NCBI GenBank assembly: GCA_036350795.1
Contig: JAZBNV010000035.1
Coordinates: 3,259-67,258, forward strand
DNA: 64,000 nt
Source of the DNA: JAUVKT01 sp036350795
GTDB lineage: Bacteria > Bacteroidota > Bacteroidia > Bacteroidales > VadinHA17
Direction of reading: 5' to 3'
Shown here: piece by piece, positions 54,111-62,232 of the stretch
Layout: each line of letters starts with the position of its first letter
Numbering within the stretch: position 1 is the stretch's first letter
Notes under the pieces: model-generated
What the model was told of the DNA's origin: nothing
Database searches by the model: none
The model's input: the letters and a program-made list of their open reading frames with translations, nothing else
Program-made: the position numbers and the translations under genes

Positions 54111-57100
54111 CTATTCTTCTACATCTTTTACACCGGCACTTAGTTTTTTATACTTGCGATATGATATCAGGGTGACCACGATCAGTGAAGCAACAGTATA
54201 ATATACAAATGAAGGTACCGGTACAGGGTCTCCTCCTGCATATGAATGTAATCCTGAGAGGTAATAATTTACACCGAAATAAGTCATAAGAACAGAGAAA
54301 AAAGCATATACCGACATCAGGTTGTAGCTAAAGATACTTTTAAGTCCCCTGATGTTTTTTGCATGGATCACAAAAGCATATACAAATATTGTTATTAGCG
54401 ACCAGGTTTCTTTCGGATCCCATCCCCAGTATCGCCCCCATGATTCGTTGGCCCATACTGCGCCAAGAAAAGTTCCTATGGTAAGGAAGTACAGACCTAA
54501 GGTAAGAGAGCGGTAGGATATTACCGAAAGTTCATCAATAGTTTGCAAAACATGCTTCCTGCTCCTTAAATTTTCCAGTGCATACAGAATCATATTTACA
54601 AGTCCCAGTATGGCTCCCAATCCGAGGAAGCCGTAGCTTGCAGTAATAACCGAAACATGGAGTGTAAGCCAGTATGACTGGAGCACCGGAACAAGGTTGG
54701 TTATTTCCGGGTCCATAAAGCTCAGGTGAGCCACCATAAGTGTTAATGATGCCAGAACAGCAGTTGCTGCCAGTGTGAGAGCTGATTTACGTCCAAAGCC
54801 AAGACCTACCAGAACAGTTACCCACGAAATAAAGAGCAGGGATTCGTAGCCGTTACTCATTGGCGAATGACCTGATATATACCATCTTACACCCAGTCCA
54901 TAGGTATGAAATACAAAGCCAGCAAGCACAAGTATGGAAAGTATATTAACAATAAGCGACTTTCCTGGTCTGCCGCTCACAATCATAACTATAAGAACAA
55001 GCAGCATTATTATGCCAACTGTAGCATAGAAGGGAAATAGTTTTTCGAAGATCAGCATTTTATAATAGCGTATCTCGGCCCTTACCTGCTTTTCTGAGGG
55101 CAACTCATAAGTGGCATTGGCTCTCTGGTATTTAATTATAGAATCAAGATACTGATCAGCCTGGCTATAGTTGCCTGTGCTTAATCCTTCAAAAAGAGCA
55201 TTTGTATAGAGCGAAAAGATATTTGAAAGGAAAATACTGTCCTGCGCATTAAGCGCATTTTCAACAGCCTGTACCGGGGTGCTCCAGTTATTGGTTCCAT
55301 CGCGAAGAGGGAATACCTTTAGAAATTCTCCCCTGGCTATCATCATAACGATATTTACCCTTTCGTCAACCTTGATCACCTCCTTATCCATCTTTGACCT
55401 CTGGTTGCTGGGTTTGGAATATACCTCTTCTACAATATCTGCAAGGACATAGGTGCCCATATTAAAGTCAACCAGTGCAGAAATTGCAATATATTCTTCT
55501 GTCATACCCAGTCTCGACCTGAGGTCCCTGTTTGAAACCTTGATTAAAGGCTCATCCTGCCAGTTGCGAAAATCGCTTGTAAGACCAAGAAAAACCTGCA
55601 TAGGACTGAATTCCCCGTACTTATTATGCCTGTGTACCTTTCTCATAACATCGTTACTAAGAGTATACAGGGGTTTTGTCCTGCCTTTCTGATCCTGGAT
55701 CAAAATATTTCCAAAGTCCCCGGCCTTTTCTTTATTGTAGACAATTTTTGATGGATTGGCATTAATAAGGGAAGGAAGCATAAAGAGCACCAGCATCAGG
55801 CCTGCAATTTTAGCCGAGCTGTTCCTCCACAGAGAGGGAGAAACTTTCCAGAACACAGATTTTCGGTTCAGCATAGAAAGGAAAATAAAGAGGAAAAGTA
55901 TGGCATAGCCTGTATAAGTAACAAGCATTCCTGTACGGTCGTGATTAAGCGAGAGTATTGTTCCCCTTTCATCGGGGTCGTACGATGACTGGAAAAACCG
56001 GTATCCTCTGTGCTTTAAGATATTATTCATATAAATTGAATATGGCATATTAATACCCAGCTCTTCATCAAGCAGAATCACATCGCTCTGGTAACCCATC
56101 GGGCTTGAAGAACCGGGATACCTTTCAAGGATAAAATCCTCCAGTTTAAGTGTAAATGGAAGGTCAAGTCGTTTGGGTCCGTAGGAGACCTTAAACCTTA
56201 TACCATCAATTTCGGTGGTTGCAGAAGTAGCTTCCCCGCCATATATATTATATACATACAGTTTCTCGCTCGCCGTACCGTAAGTAATCTCCATCTCAAA
56301 GGCATCTTTACCGGTTTGCCTCTCAGAAGTTGCAATAGCTGGCATAAGCTGCCCGCTCAAACTAATTCTTTGTGGTATTATCCTGTAGCCCAATACTTCG
56401 AATACGCCTCTTTCACCGAAGGGAACAATGCTTCCCGGGTCAAAAACTTTCTGCTCCCGGGTCATCATATCAAACTGGCTTATAACTTCAGAAGAAGCAA
56501 TATAAGAATCATCTCCTTCGAGAGATAAAGTAATATCAGATTCGAAACCAGAGTTAAAGCCCAGTGTTGCATCAGGCAGTTGTATTCTTTCTCCTGCTGA
56601 AATAATAATATTTTCGCGGTACATATCTTTAGATACCATAAGCATCATCATGGGGCTTCCGCCCGGAATATCCCTGATTTCTTCTGATGCATTTGGTAAA
56701 TACCTCGAATACTTTACCAGGTATTTCTTATTATTAATTGTACCATCCTTGTAGAATACTCCAAGGGAGGTGCCTGTGACCTCAAGCTTATCCTTATCGC
56801 TAAATACTATTTCTCCGTTTTCATCAGCTATTTCCAGCCCCATGTACCTGTCCCTGCTTAAGCCATAGTCTGCACTCTGACCCTCCCTGATATGCACAGT
56901 GCCCTCGTAGCCGAAATACCTGGTAATACCTGCTCCAACTATCATTACTATAAAAGCAAGGTGGAAAAGCAGTACTGTCAGCTTTGATCGGCGGTAAAGC
57001 TTAAATGAAAATATTTGTCCTGTCATATTAATGACCATCAGGATAAAGATCATTTCAAACCAGCGACTGTTATATATTATTTGCCTGGCGCTTGCTGCCC

Positions 57101-57224
57101 CAAAGTCATTCTCAATAAAGGTTGCCACTGCCATGGCAATAACGAATACTATAAATAAAACGCCCGTAAATATGGGCGAGAACAATAGTTTCAGATCTTT
57201 CAGAAGTCCACGGTTTTTATCCAT
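54111..57224 (-). CDS. ccsBA: Cytochrome c biogenesis protein CcsBA (ResB-CcsA fusion, system II)
   Basis: The 1037-residue protein joins an N-terminal ResB/CcsB part (four helices and a large periplasmic domain, about 1-470, with a final helix near 435) to a second periplasmic domain (about 500-720) and a C-terminal CcsA part with the WWD heme-handling motif WGRYWGWDPKETWSL near 925. It exports heme and attaches it to CxxCH sites of periplasmic cytochromes. Neighbouring genes encode cytochromes c that need it. Its start overlaps the FNR-like gene's end by 8 nt. Confidence 0.95.
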   Translation of the reverse strand: MDKNRGLLKDLKLLFSPIFTGVLFIVFVIAMAVATFIENDFGAASARQIIYNSRWFEMIFILMVINMTGQIFSFKLYRRSKLTVLLFHLAFIVMIVGAGITRYFGYEGTVHIREGQSADYGLSRDRYMGLEIADENGEIVFSDKDKLEVTGTSLGVFYKDGTINNKKYLVKYSRYLPNASEEIRDIPGGSPMMMLMVSKDMYRENIIISAGERIQLPDATLGFNSGFESDITLSLEGDDSYIASSEVISQFDMMTREQKVFDPGSIVPFGERGVFEVLGYRIIPQRISLSGQLMPAIATSERQTGKDAFEMEITYGTASEKLYVYNIYGGEATSATTEIDGIRFKVSYGPKRLDLPFTLKLEDFILERYPGSSSPMGYQSDVILLDEELGINMPYSIYMNNILKHRGYRFFQSSYDPDERGTILSLNHDRTGMLVTYTGYAILFLFIFLSMLNRKSVFWKVSPSLWRNSSAKIAGLMLVLFMLPSLINANPSKIVYNKEKAGDFGNILIQDQKGRTKPLYTLSNDVMRKVHRHNKYGEFSPMQVFLGLTSDFRNWQDEPLIKVSNRDLRSRLGMTEEYIAISALVDFNMGTYVLADIVEEVYSKPSNQRSKMDKEVIKVDERVNIVMMIARGEFLKVFPLRDGTNNWSTPVQAVENALNAQDSIFLSNIFSLYTNALFEGLSTGNYSQADQYLDSIIKYQRANATYELPSEKQVRAEIRYYKMLIFEKLFPFYATVGIIMLLVLIVMIVSGRPGKSLIVNILSILVLAGFVFHTYGLGVRWYISGHSPMSNGYESLLFISWVTVLVGLGFGRKSALTLAATAVLASLTLMVAHLSFMDPEITNLVPVLQSYWLTLHVSVITASYGFLGLGAILGLVNMILYALENLRSRKHVLQTIDELSVISYRSLTLGLYFLTIGTFLGAVWANESWGRYWGWDPKETWSLITIFVYAFVIHAKNIRGLKSIFSYNLMSVYAFFSVLMTYFGVNYYLSGLHSYAGGDPVPVPSFVYYTVASLIVVTLISYRKYKKLSAGVKDVEE

Positions 57225-57909
57225 TTTCGCAAATCATTATTAATTTTTTCTTATCGTGTATCTCAAACTCAGGGCAACCGGTGCTGATAATTCCCTCATC
57301 TGAGAATTCTTTCAGTATTCTTACCACACTTTCCTTGGCCATTGCAGCCATATCTGCCAGTTCCTGTCGGGTAAGAATCATGGTAAACTTATCTTTCTTA
57401 AACACTCTGTCGGCCAGGTATAATAATACCTCGGCAACCCTGCCGGGCATTTTCTTCTGGGTCATGCTTAGCAGTTTATATATATTTCTCTGTGCCTTAT
57501 AGCTTATATCGGTAATCAATGCCTCTGCAAAATCTTTATTATCTCTTACCAGTTGCTTTATAATGCCTGCATCAATAAAGCAGCAACGTGCATCATTAAT
57601 TGCTGTCATACTGAAAATATGCCTTGAATCTGTATATAAGCCGGGTCCTATAACCATTTCCCCCGGCCCTGATATGGAGAGTATGAAATCCTTACGGCCC
57701 TGTCCCTCCATATATACCTTTGCCAGTCCGGCAGAAAGAAATACAGCATTTGATGTTGGTGAGCCCTGTTTAAAAATATTCTCACCAGGTTTAAATAATG
57801 CTTCAAAACGATTCTCATTAACAAAGGCCAGTTGTTCCTTTGTAAGTGTTTTGAAATTCCTCCACCCCTCTACGCAATCAACACAATTGCAAATATTACC
57901 TTTTACCAT
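57217..57909 (-). CDS. Crp/Fnr-family regulator with candidate Fe-S cysteines
   Basis: The 230-residue protein has the cyclic-nucleotide-like sensor fold (GENIFKQGSPTSNAVFLSAGLAKVY, about 42-66), a long dimer helix and a C-terminal winged HTH. Cys7, Cys9 and Cys12 (CNCVDC) plus Cys109/Cys110 could hold an oxygen-sensing [4Fe-4S] cluster as in FNR (four Cys). The recognition helix AMAKESVVRILKEF keeps the Glu and Arg positions (E..xxxR) that read TTGA in E. coli FNR. A perfect TTGAT-N4-ATCAA lies upstream. It is cotranscribed with ccsBA. Confidence 0.9.
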   Translation of the reverse strand: MVKGNICNCVDCVEGWRNFKTLTKEQLAFVNENRFEALFKPGENIFKQGSPTSNAVFLSAGLAKVYMEGQGRKDFILSISGPGEMVIGPGLYTDSRHIFSMTAINDARCCFIDAGIIKQLVRDNKDFAEALITDISYKAQRNIYKLLSMTQKKMPGRVAEVLLYLADRVFKKDKFTMILTRQELADMAAMAKESVVRILKEFSDEGIISTGCPEFEIHDKKKLIMICENG

Positions 57910-57996
57910 AAAATTACTATTTCAAAAGAGGTCTTAATATTACTGCTCCGGCATTATTTTTTCTTCGTTTTCCCTATGTCAAACAGCATGCCGTTT

Positions 57997-58012
57997 ATTG
58001 ATATATATCAAT
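57997..58012. promoter_or_regulatory. FNR-type operator ATTGATATATATCAAT
   Basis: A perfect 16-nt palindrome containing TTGAT-ATAT-ATCAA, identical to the FNR consensus. It lies between the divergent FNR-like gene (starts at 57909) and the hexaheme cytochrome gene (starts at 58146), so it may control either or both. Distances to the two start codons are about 90 and 130 nt. Confidence 0.7.
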
Positions 58013-58145
58013 CAGTCTTATGCAAACAATTCGTGTAACAAAGGTACAACATCAATTCCAATTGGTAGCCTATGGTGATTATTATAATTATTTTGCGTGA
58101 TACATTTAACAGAAAAAATTTAATTATCACACAAATTTTAAAACC

Positions 58146-59264
58146 ATGAGAAAACTATCACATTTATTGCTACTATTCGCTTCAGTTGCGTTTGTACTGG
58201 TATCCTGCGAAGGTCCGATGGGACCTGAAGGCCCGGCAGGACCGGCAGGTGCAGCAGGTGCAACCGGTGCAACCGGTGCAACCGGCCCAAAGGGGGATAC
58301 CGGTGATGCAGGTACAACAACCTGTATCCAGTGCCACGACAACTCTACTTCAATTTCGCTGGCCACATTCCAGTATGATATGTCGGGTCATGCTATGGCT
58401 GAAATAACAAATTATGGCAACAGGACCTATGGTACTTCTTATCCTAATGGTATTTGCGCACAGTGCCACGTAAGCCAGGGATTTAAAGAATTCTTTGAGA
58501 CGGGAACAATAGTTAATGCACCCTACACTAACCCGCAAAATACAAACTGCTACACCTGTCATGAGATCCACGAAACCTTTACAGAAGATGATTGGGGATT
58601 AACACATGATGAGTCATTCGACCTTTTGCTTGGGGGAACTTTCGATAAGGGTTCAGGTAATCTGTGCGCCAAGTGTCACCAGTCAGTCACCTTAGTTCCA
58701 ACTCCAGTTGTTGGAGGCACAGGAGTAAATATCACTTCTGACAGGTGGGGAGCTCACCACTCGCCAAATGCCAACGTTGTTGCAGCCGAAGGCCTTTATG
58801 AAACTGCTGGAACAACTTCTTATCCTGCAACTTTTGCCCATTATGCCGGAAATTCATGCGTAACCTGCCATATGGCTGCTGCCAATGGCAACGATGCTGG
58901 CGGACATACATGGAGCATGGAGTATGATTACCATGGCGATGAGACTTTCAACTTTAATGCCTGTTCAGCATGTCATGGCGACAAAACAGCAACACTGGCA
59001 GCAATGGATGATTTACAGACAGAGATCGCAACCAAACTTGAAACTCTCAGGGTGCTTCTGGATGATGACGCTGTAAATATTTACAACCCGGATAACGGAC
59101 GTAATTTTACAGGTAGCTTCAGTGATGATGTAGCCGGTGCTTATCTGAACTGGCAGCTTATTCTTGAAGACAAGAGTATGGGAATGCACAACCCTTCTTA
59201 TGTAAGGGCTGTTCTTGACAACACCATCGCAGCTATGGATGCGATTGTTAACCCGACTAAGTAA
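58146..59264 (+). CDS. Hexaheme c-type cytochrome lipoprotein with a collagen-like stalk
   Basis: The 372-residue product starts with a lipoprotein signal and lipobox LVSC (Cys21), then twelve Gly-X-Y triplets (residues 23-58, GPMGPEGPAGPAGAAGATGA then more GAT, GPK and GDT units) and a domain with six CxxCH heme sites: CIQCH (60-64), CAQCH, CYTCH, CAKCH, CVTCH and CSACH, plus spare His for bis-His ligation. The C-terminal ~90 residues are helical. It would be a lipid-anchored multiheme electron carrier held off the membrane by a collagen-like rod. It does not closely resemble NrfA. An FNR-type site lies upstream. Confidence 0.92.
   Translation: MRKLSHLLLLFASVAFVLVSCEGPMGPEGPAGPAGAAGATGATGATGPKGDTGDAGTTTCIQCHDNSTSISLATFQYDMSGHAMAEITNYGNRTYGTSYPNGICAQCHVSQGFKEFFETGTIVNAPYTNPQNTNCYTCHEIHETFTEDDWGLTHDESFDLLLGGTFDKGSGNLCAKCHQSVTLVPTPVVGGTGVNITSDRWGAHHSPNANVVAAEGLYETAGTTSYPATFAHYAGNSCVTCHMAAANGNDAGGHTWSMEYDYHGDETFNFNACSACHGDKTATLAAMDDLQTEIATKLETLRVLLDDDAVNIYNPDNGRNFTGSFSDDVAGAYLNWQLILEDKSMGMHNPSYVRAVLDNTIAAMDAIVNPTK
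58257..58283 (+). repeat. Three perfect 9-nt repeats GGTGCAACC in the collagen-like stalk
   Basis: GGTGCAACC occurs three times in tandem, encoding Gly-Ala-Thr three times. Slippage here would lengthen or shorten the stalk by one triplet without changing the frame. Confidence 0.9.
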
Positions 59265-59295
59265 CCTGACCTCTAGCTTAGTAGAAATAAAATGG

Positions 59296-59327
59296 AAGGC
59301 TCTCCGGTTTCGGAGGGCCTTTTTTTT
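59296..59327 (+). terminator. Intrinsic terminator after the hexaheme gene
   Basis: AAGGCTCTCCG and CGGAGGGCCTT form an 11-pair stem (one G-U) around GTTT, followed by a run of T. It ends the hexaheme transcript 32 nt past the stop codon. Confidence 0.85.
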
Positions 59328-59454
59328 GGAAGAGATTCTCACAGATTAAAAAGGGATTAACACGAATAAATCACAGGTCCATCCATAAGTTATCATTCCA
59401 GACTACCCCATTTACCCTATACTCATCCACTCTCTACTCGCTGCCCTTCGCACA

Positions 59455-59487
59455 AAAAGAAAGCCACGGATCCGAAGATCCGCGGCA
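59455..59487 (-). terminator. Terminator of the respiratory operon (UUCG loop)
   Basis: On the minus strand GCCGCGGATC-TTCG-GATCCGTGGC forms a ten-pair stem with a stable UUCG tetraloop followed by TTTCTTTTT. It lies 78 nt past the mono-heme cytochrome stop and ends the operon. Confidence 0.8.
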
Positions 59488-59518
59488 ACATAGATAATCT
59501 GTGAAATCAATTCTTAGT

Positions 59519-59536
59519 CCCTGCCAACAGGCAGGG
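59519..59536 (-). terminator. Small hairpin CCCTGCC-TGTT-GGCAGGG
   Basis: A seven-pair perfect stem with a four-base loop lies between the cytochrome stop and the UUCG terminator. It may protect the 3' end of the mRNA. Confidence 0.55.
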
Positions 59537-59564
59537 GTCTTTAATCTGAGTAAATCTGTGGTCT

Positions 59565-59981
59565 TTACTTCTTAAAGGTACGCATATAGTTTACACAATG
59601 CCAGATGTCAGTATCAGGAACTTTGTTCTCATACTTGGGCATCTCACCTCTTCCGAATTTTGTTTTGTAGAAATGTTCGCCATCAGTCTGACCCTGGTAC
59701 TGATCAATTGAGAAGTCACCGGAAAATGTTTTAAGCGCGCGGGCTTTTACTCCGTCACCCAGACCGGCTTTACCATGACAGGAAGCACAATACTTCTTAT
59801 AAACTACCATACCCTTTTGCTGACTGGCAGCGTCATTTGCTACAGGGTTCTCCATATTCTTGTACTTGGCAGGTACTTCCCATGGTTCCGGCATCTTTTG
59901 CTGCTGAGGGGTCATAGAAACAAGCATGGCTCCAAGTGCAACAACCAGCAGACTTAATGTTAAAACTTTAAATGTTTTCAT
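59565..59981 (-). CDS. Mono-heme c-type cytochrome
   Basis: The 138-residue protein has a hydrophobic N-terminal signal/anchor (about 5-25) and a class I cytochrome c fold: CASCHGKAGLGDG (heme site, about 67-79), then KFGRGEMPKYENKV with the candidate distal Met, and the C-terminal helix WHCVNYMRTF. It would shuttle electrons in the periplasm. It is the last gene of the NrfD operon, 49 nt after the anchored subunit gene. Confidence 0.9.
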   Translation of the reverse strand: MKTFKVLTLSLLVVALGAMLVSMTPQQQKMPEPWEVPAKYKNMENPVANDAASQQKGMVVYKKYCASCHGKAGLGDGVKARALKTFSGDFSIDQYQGQTDGEHFYKTKFGRGEMPKYENKVPDTDIWHCVNYMRTFKK

Positions 59982-60030
59982 AACTATTAATTTTAATTCA
60001 AAATAAAAATATCAATTATCGTGCAAAAGT

Positions 60031-60915
60031 TTATTTATTGGCATCTAATTTATTTCCTGTTCTTTTAATCCTGATAATACTTATAATGGCAAAAAGATAA
60101 TGTCCCCATACACCAACAAGCATTACCGAGAGTGTAATAATCATCCACAGCGGTGCTATTTGTGTCCACAAAGCTCTGTGTGTTTCGGCTATTTCATGAG
60201 ATGAGGGAACTCCCCAGTTGGTATCAATCCTTTTCTCCACGTTTGCAAACTGCCAGTGATCTTCGAAACGGCCGATAACAGTTAACTTACCATGTTCATC
60301 ACCAGGGATATCACCAGGAAACTCAATAACAGCCTCTCCATCTTCAAAATAACCTTCTCCAACAGGCAGCATACTGAACATGCGGGGCACAAATACATAA
60401 ATATCTTCATCAGTAACAGGTACTTTTTCCCCGTCTACAAGTGTATAGGCAGTAAGGTGGACCAGCCTCCCTTCCTCATCATTTTCAGTAAGTGTCATAC
60501 CCAGGTGGACATCCATCAGTGTTAGCTCTTCCATCGCCATCTCAATTCCTTCAGCACCTTCAAATTCAGCATAGAACCACCAGTTGTTTTCTTCATCCAC
60601 AGGCAGCTTCATGTTGTCAGGTATTATATAGCTTGCTATTCCTTTATTATTGGTTAGAGCTTCACCCAGAAGTTCCATCTCCTCCATATTAGTATAGAAC
60701 TTAACCCTTAAACCCGGAAGAGGAACCAGGCCTATACCGGTAGCTTCGAATAATCCTGCATTAAGAGTTCTCTGGTTATTGGTATTTTTCAGATACTTAA
60801 ACTCCATATATGGACTTATCACAGTAACTTCCTCATCGGCCTGGGCAAATACCGGCACCGTATTAGTAAAGGCAAAGAGGCAAAACAGTATAATTATATA
60901 GTCTTTTTTCTTCAT
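60031..60915 (-). CDS. Membrane-anchored periplasmic subunit of the NrfD module, unknown family
   Basis: The start at 60915 gives a clean signal peptide (MKKKDYIIILFCLFAFTNTVPVFAQ); an in-frame ATG at 60942 overlaps nrfD by 20 nt. The mature part (about 26-245) is beta-rich and resembles Ig-like or carboxypeptidase-regulatory sandwiches (LRVKFYTNMEEMELLGEALTNNKGIASYIIPD). A C-terminal helix (about 255-280, IAPLWMIITLSVMLVGVWGHYLFAII) anchors it. No cofactor motif is seen. Its place between nrfD and the cytochrome c gene suggests a structural subunit. Confidence 0.65.
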   Translation of the reverse strand: MKKKDYIIILFCLFAFTNTVPVFAQADEEVTVISPYMEFKYLKNTNNQRTLNAGLFEATGIGLVPLPGLRVKFYTNMEEMELLGEALTNNKGIASYIIPDNMKLPVDEENNWWFYAEFEGAEGIEMAMEELTLMDVHLGMTLTENDEEGRLVHLTAYTLVDGEKVPVTDEDIYVFVPRMFSMLPVGEGYFEDGEAVIEFPGDIPGDEHGKLTVIGRFEDHWQFANVEKRIDTNWGVPSSHEIAETHRALWTQIAPLWMIITLSVMLVGVWGHYLFAIISIIRIKRTGNKLDANK

Positions 60916-60922
60916 AGCCATC

Positions 60923-62230
60923 CTAATTTTCATTATGTTCATGAGTTTCTTCCATCTCCGATATTGAAATCAGGGGTGCAATCTTGGAAACCAGCATCAG
61001 GAAAATTCCAAAAACGGAGATACCGGCTGCAGTCAGCGCCCATTCAACCCAGGTAGGAGCGTACTTTACAAAGTCCATCCTGCTGTCCTGGATTGGAAGG
61101 AAGGGTGTTTCAAGGGTAGGCACGACTATTATATAACGGTTTATCCAGAGCCCCAGCAGTGCTATTACTGCAGCTGCAACAATATTCCTTATAGTTCTGA
61201 ACCGTTTAAAGGCTACAATAATCATCGGGACAAGTATTCCTACGTAGTTGGCAAGAATAAAGAGAAAATAGTAATCCTCAAACAGCTTATCAATCAGAAT
61301 TTTATCCATTTTCACAGATCCATACCATTTTGTAAGGTAATCGCTGAATGTAAAATAGCCATAAAATGCTGCGATTATACCAAGTATATATCCCACATTC
61401 ACAAAGTGCTTAAGGGTAATATATTTCTCCAGCTTATATATCTTGCGGAATATCTGCATAAGTACTATCAGTAATCCTGCTCCTGAGAATACGGCGGCAA
61501 TTACAAAGTAAGGACCGAAAATTGTACTGTGCCAGCCAGGTTGGAGAGTTACCCCGAAAATCCATGCCAGTACAGAATAAACGATAATGGCAATCGCAAT
61601 AATCATTGCAGCCATAATATCCCTGGCCCTTTTAAGAATTATATACTGTTTCTGTGTTCCCTGGTAGCCTATTGCAAGCCATTTGAATATTTTTCTTTTC
61701 CATGCTTTCATCTTTACATCCTTCGAATCGCGCAGAATGGCAAAGTCTTCAATAAATGACAGGTACAGGAATACAAAACATCCCACAAGGTCGGTAATAA
61801 TAGCTACCACGTCCCATGTAATTGGTGACTGTATCCTGGGATGGGTAAAAAGTATATAGAGTCTGTCGAGACGACCAATGCAGAAGAAGATAAAGAACGG
61901 ACCAATGCAAAGTGCTATCACAGTAATCAATTCTGCAAATCTCATTACAGGGGCTCTCCACTTTGCCTTAAAAAGGTGAAGTGTTCCGGAGATAAGTGCT
62001 CCGGCATAACTCAGACCCATAAAGAAGATAAAGTTTACAATATATAAACCCCATACAACATTATCGCGCATCCCGGTTACAATATGACCTTTATCTATCT
62101 GTAGTACAAGTGCATATATCCCAATACCGAAAATTATTACCAGTATTGCAAAGATTATATACCATCTTTTTGAGGTTCCCTCAATTTCGGAGGTAAGATC
62201 CCTGATAAGGCTTTTATTTGTAATTTCCAT
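60923..62230 (-). CDS. nrfD: NrfD/PsrC-family quinone-interacting membrane subunit
   Basis: The 435-residue protein has about ten predicted helices, including NVVWGLYIVNFIFFMGLSYAGALISG near 55-80 and TLQPGWHSTIFGPYFVIAAVFSGAGLLI near 230-257, which are typical of the NrfD/PsrC family, heme-free quinol-binding proteins that work with a four-cluster ferredoxin. It would exchange electrons with menaquinone. It lies 2 nt after the ferredoxin gene. Confidence 0.9.
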   Translation of the reverse strand: MEITNKSLIRDLTSEIEGTSKRWYIIFAILVIIFGIGIYALVLQIDKGHIVTGMRDNVVWGLYIVNFIFFMGLSYAGALISGTLHLFKAKWRAPVMRFAELITVIALCIGPFFIFFCIGRLDRLYILFTHPRIQSPITWDVVAIITDLVGCFVFLYLSFIEDFAILRDSKDVKMKAWKRKIFKWLAIGYQGTQKQYIILKRARDIMAAMIIAIAIIVYSVLAWIFGVTLQPGWHSTIFGPYFVIAAVFSGAGLLIVLMQIFRKIYKLEKYITLKHFVNVGYILGIIAAFYGYFTFSDYLTKWYGSVKMDKILIDKLFEDYYFLFILANYVGILVPMIIVAFKRFRTIRNIVAAAVIALLGLWINRYIIVVPTLETPFLPIQDSRMDFVKYAPTWVEWALTAAGISVFGIFLMLVSKIAPLISISEMEETHEHNEN

Positions 62231-62232
62231 AA

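Larger units (their letters stand above)
59340..59560. repeat. AATCTGTG-type repeat remnants in the cytochrome spacer
   Basis: The 300-nt gap 59265-59564 holds no gene. It contains CACAGATTA (59340-59348), TAATCTGTGAAATC (59496-59509), TTAATCTGAGTAAATCTGTG (59541-59560) and, between them, hairpins. These look like pieces of a dispersed palindromic repeat family. One segment acts as a minus-strand terminator. Confidence 0.45.

Noticed and set aside
58127..58366. Pro-rich frame opposite the collagen-like stalk
   Set aside because: The Pro/Ala/Val repeat is the complement of the Gly-X-Y codons.
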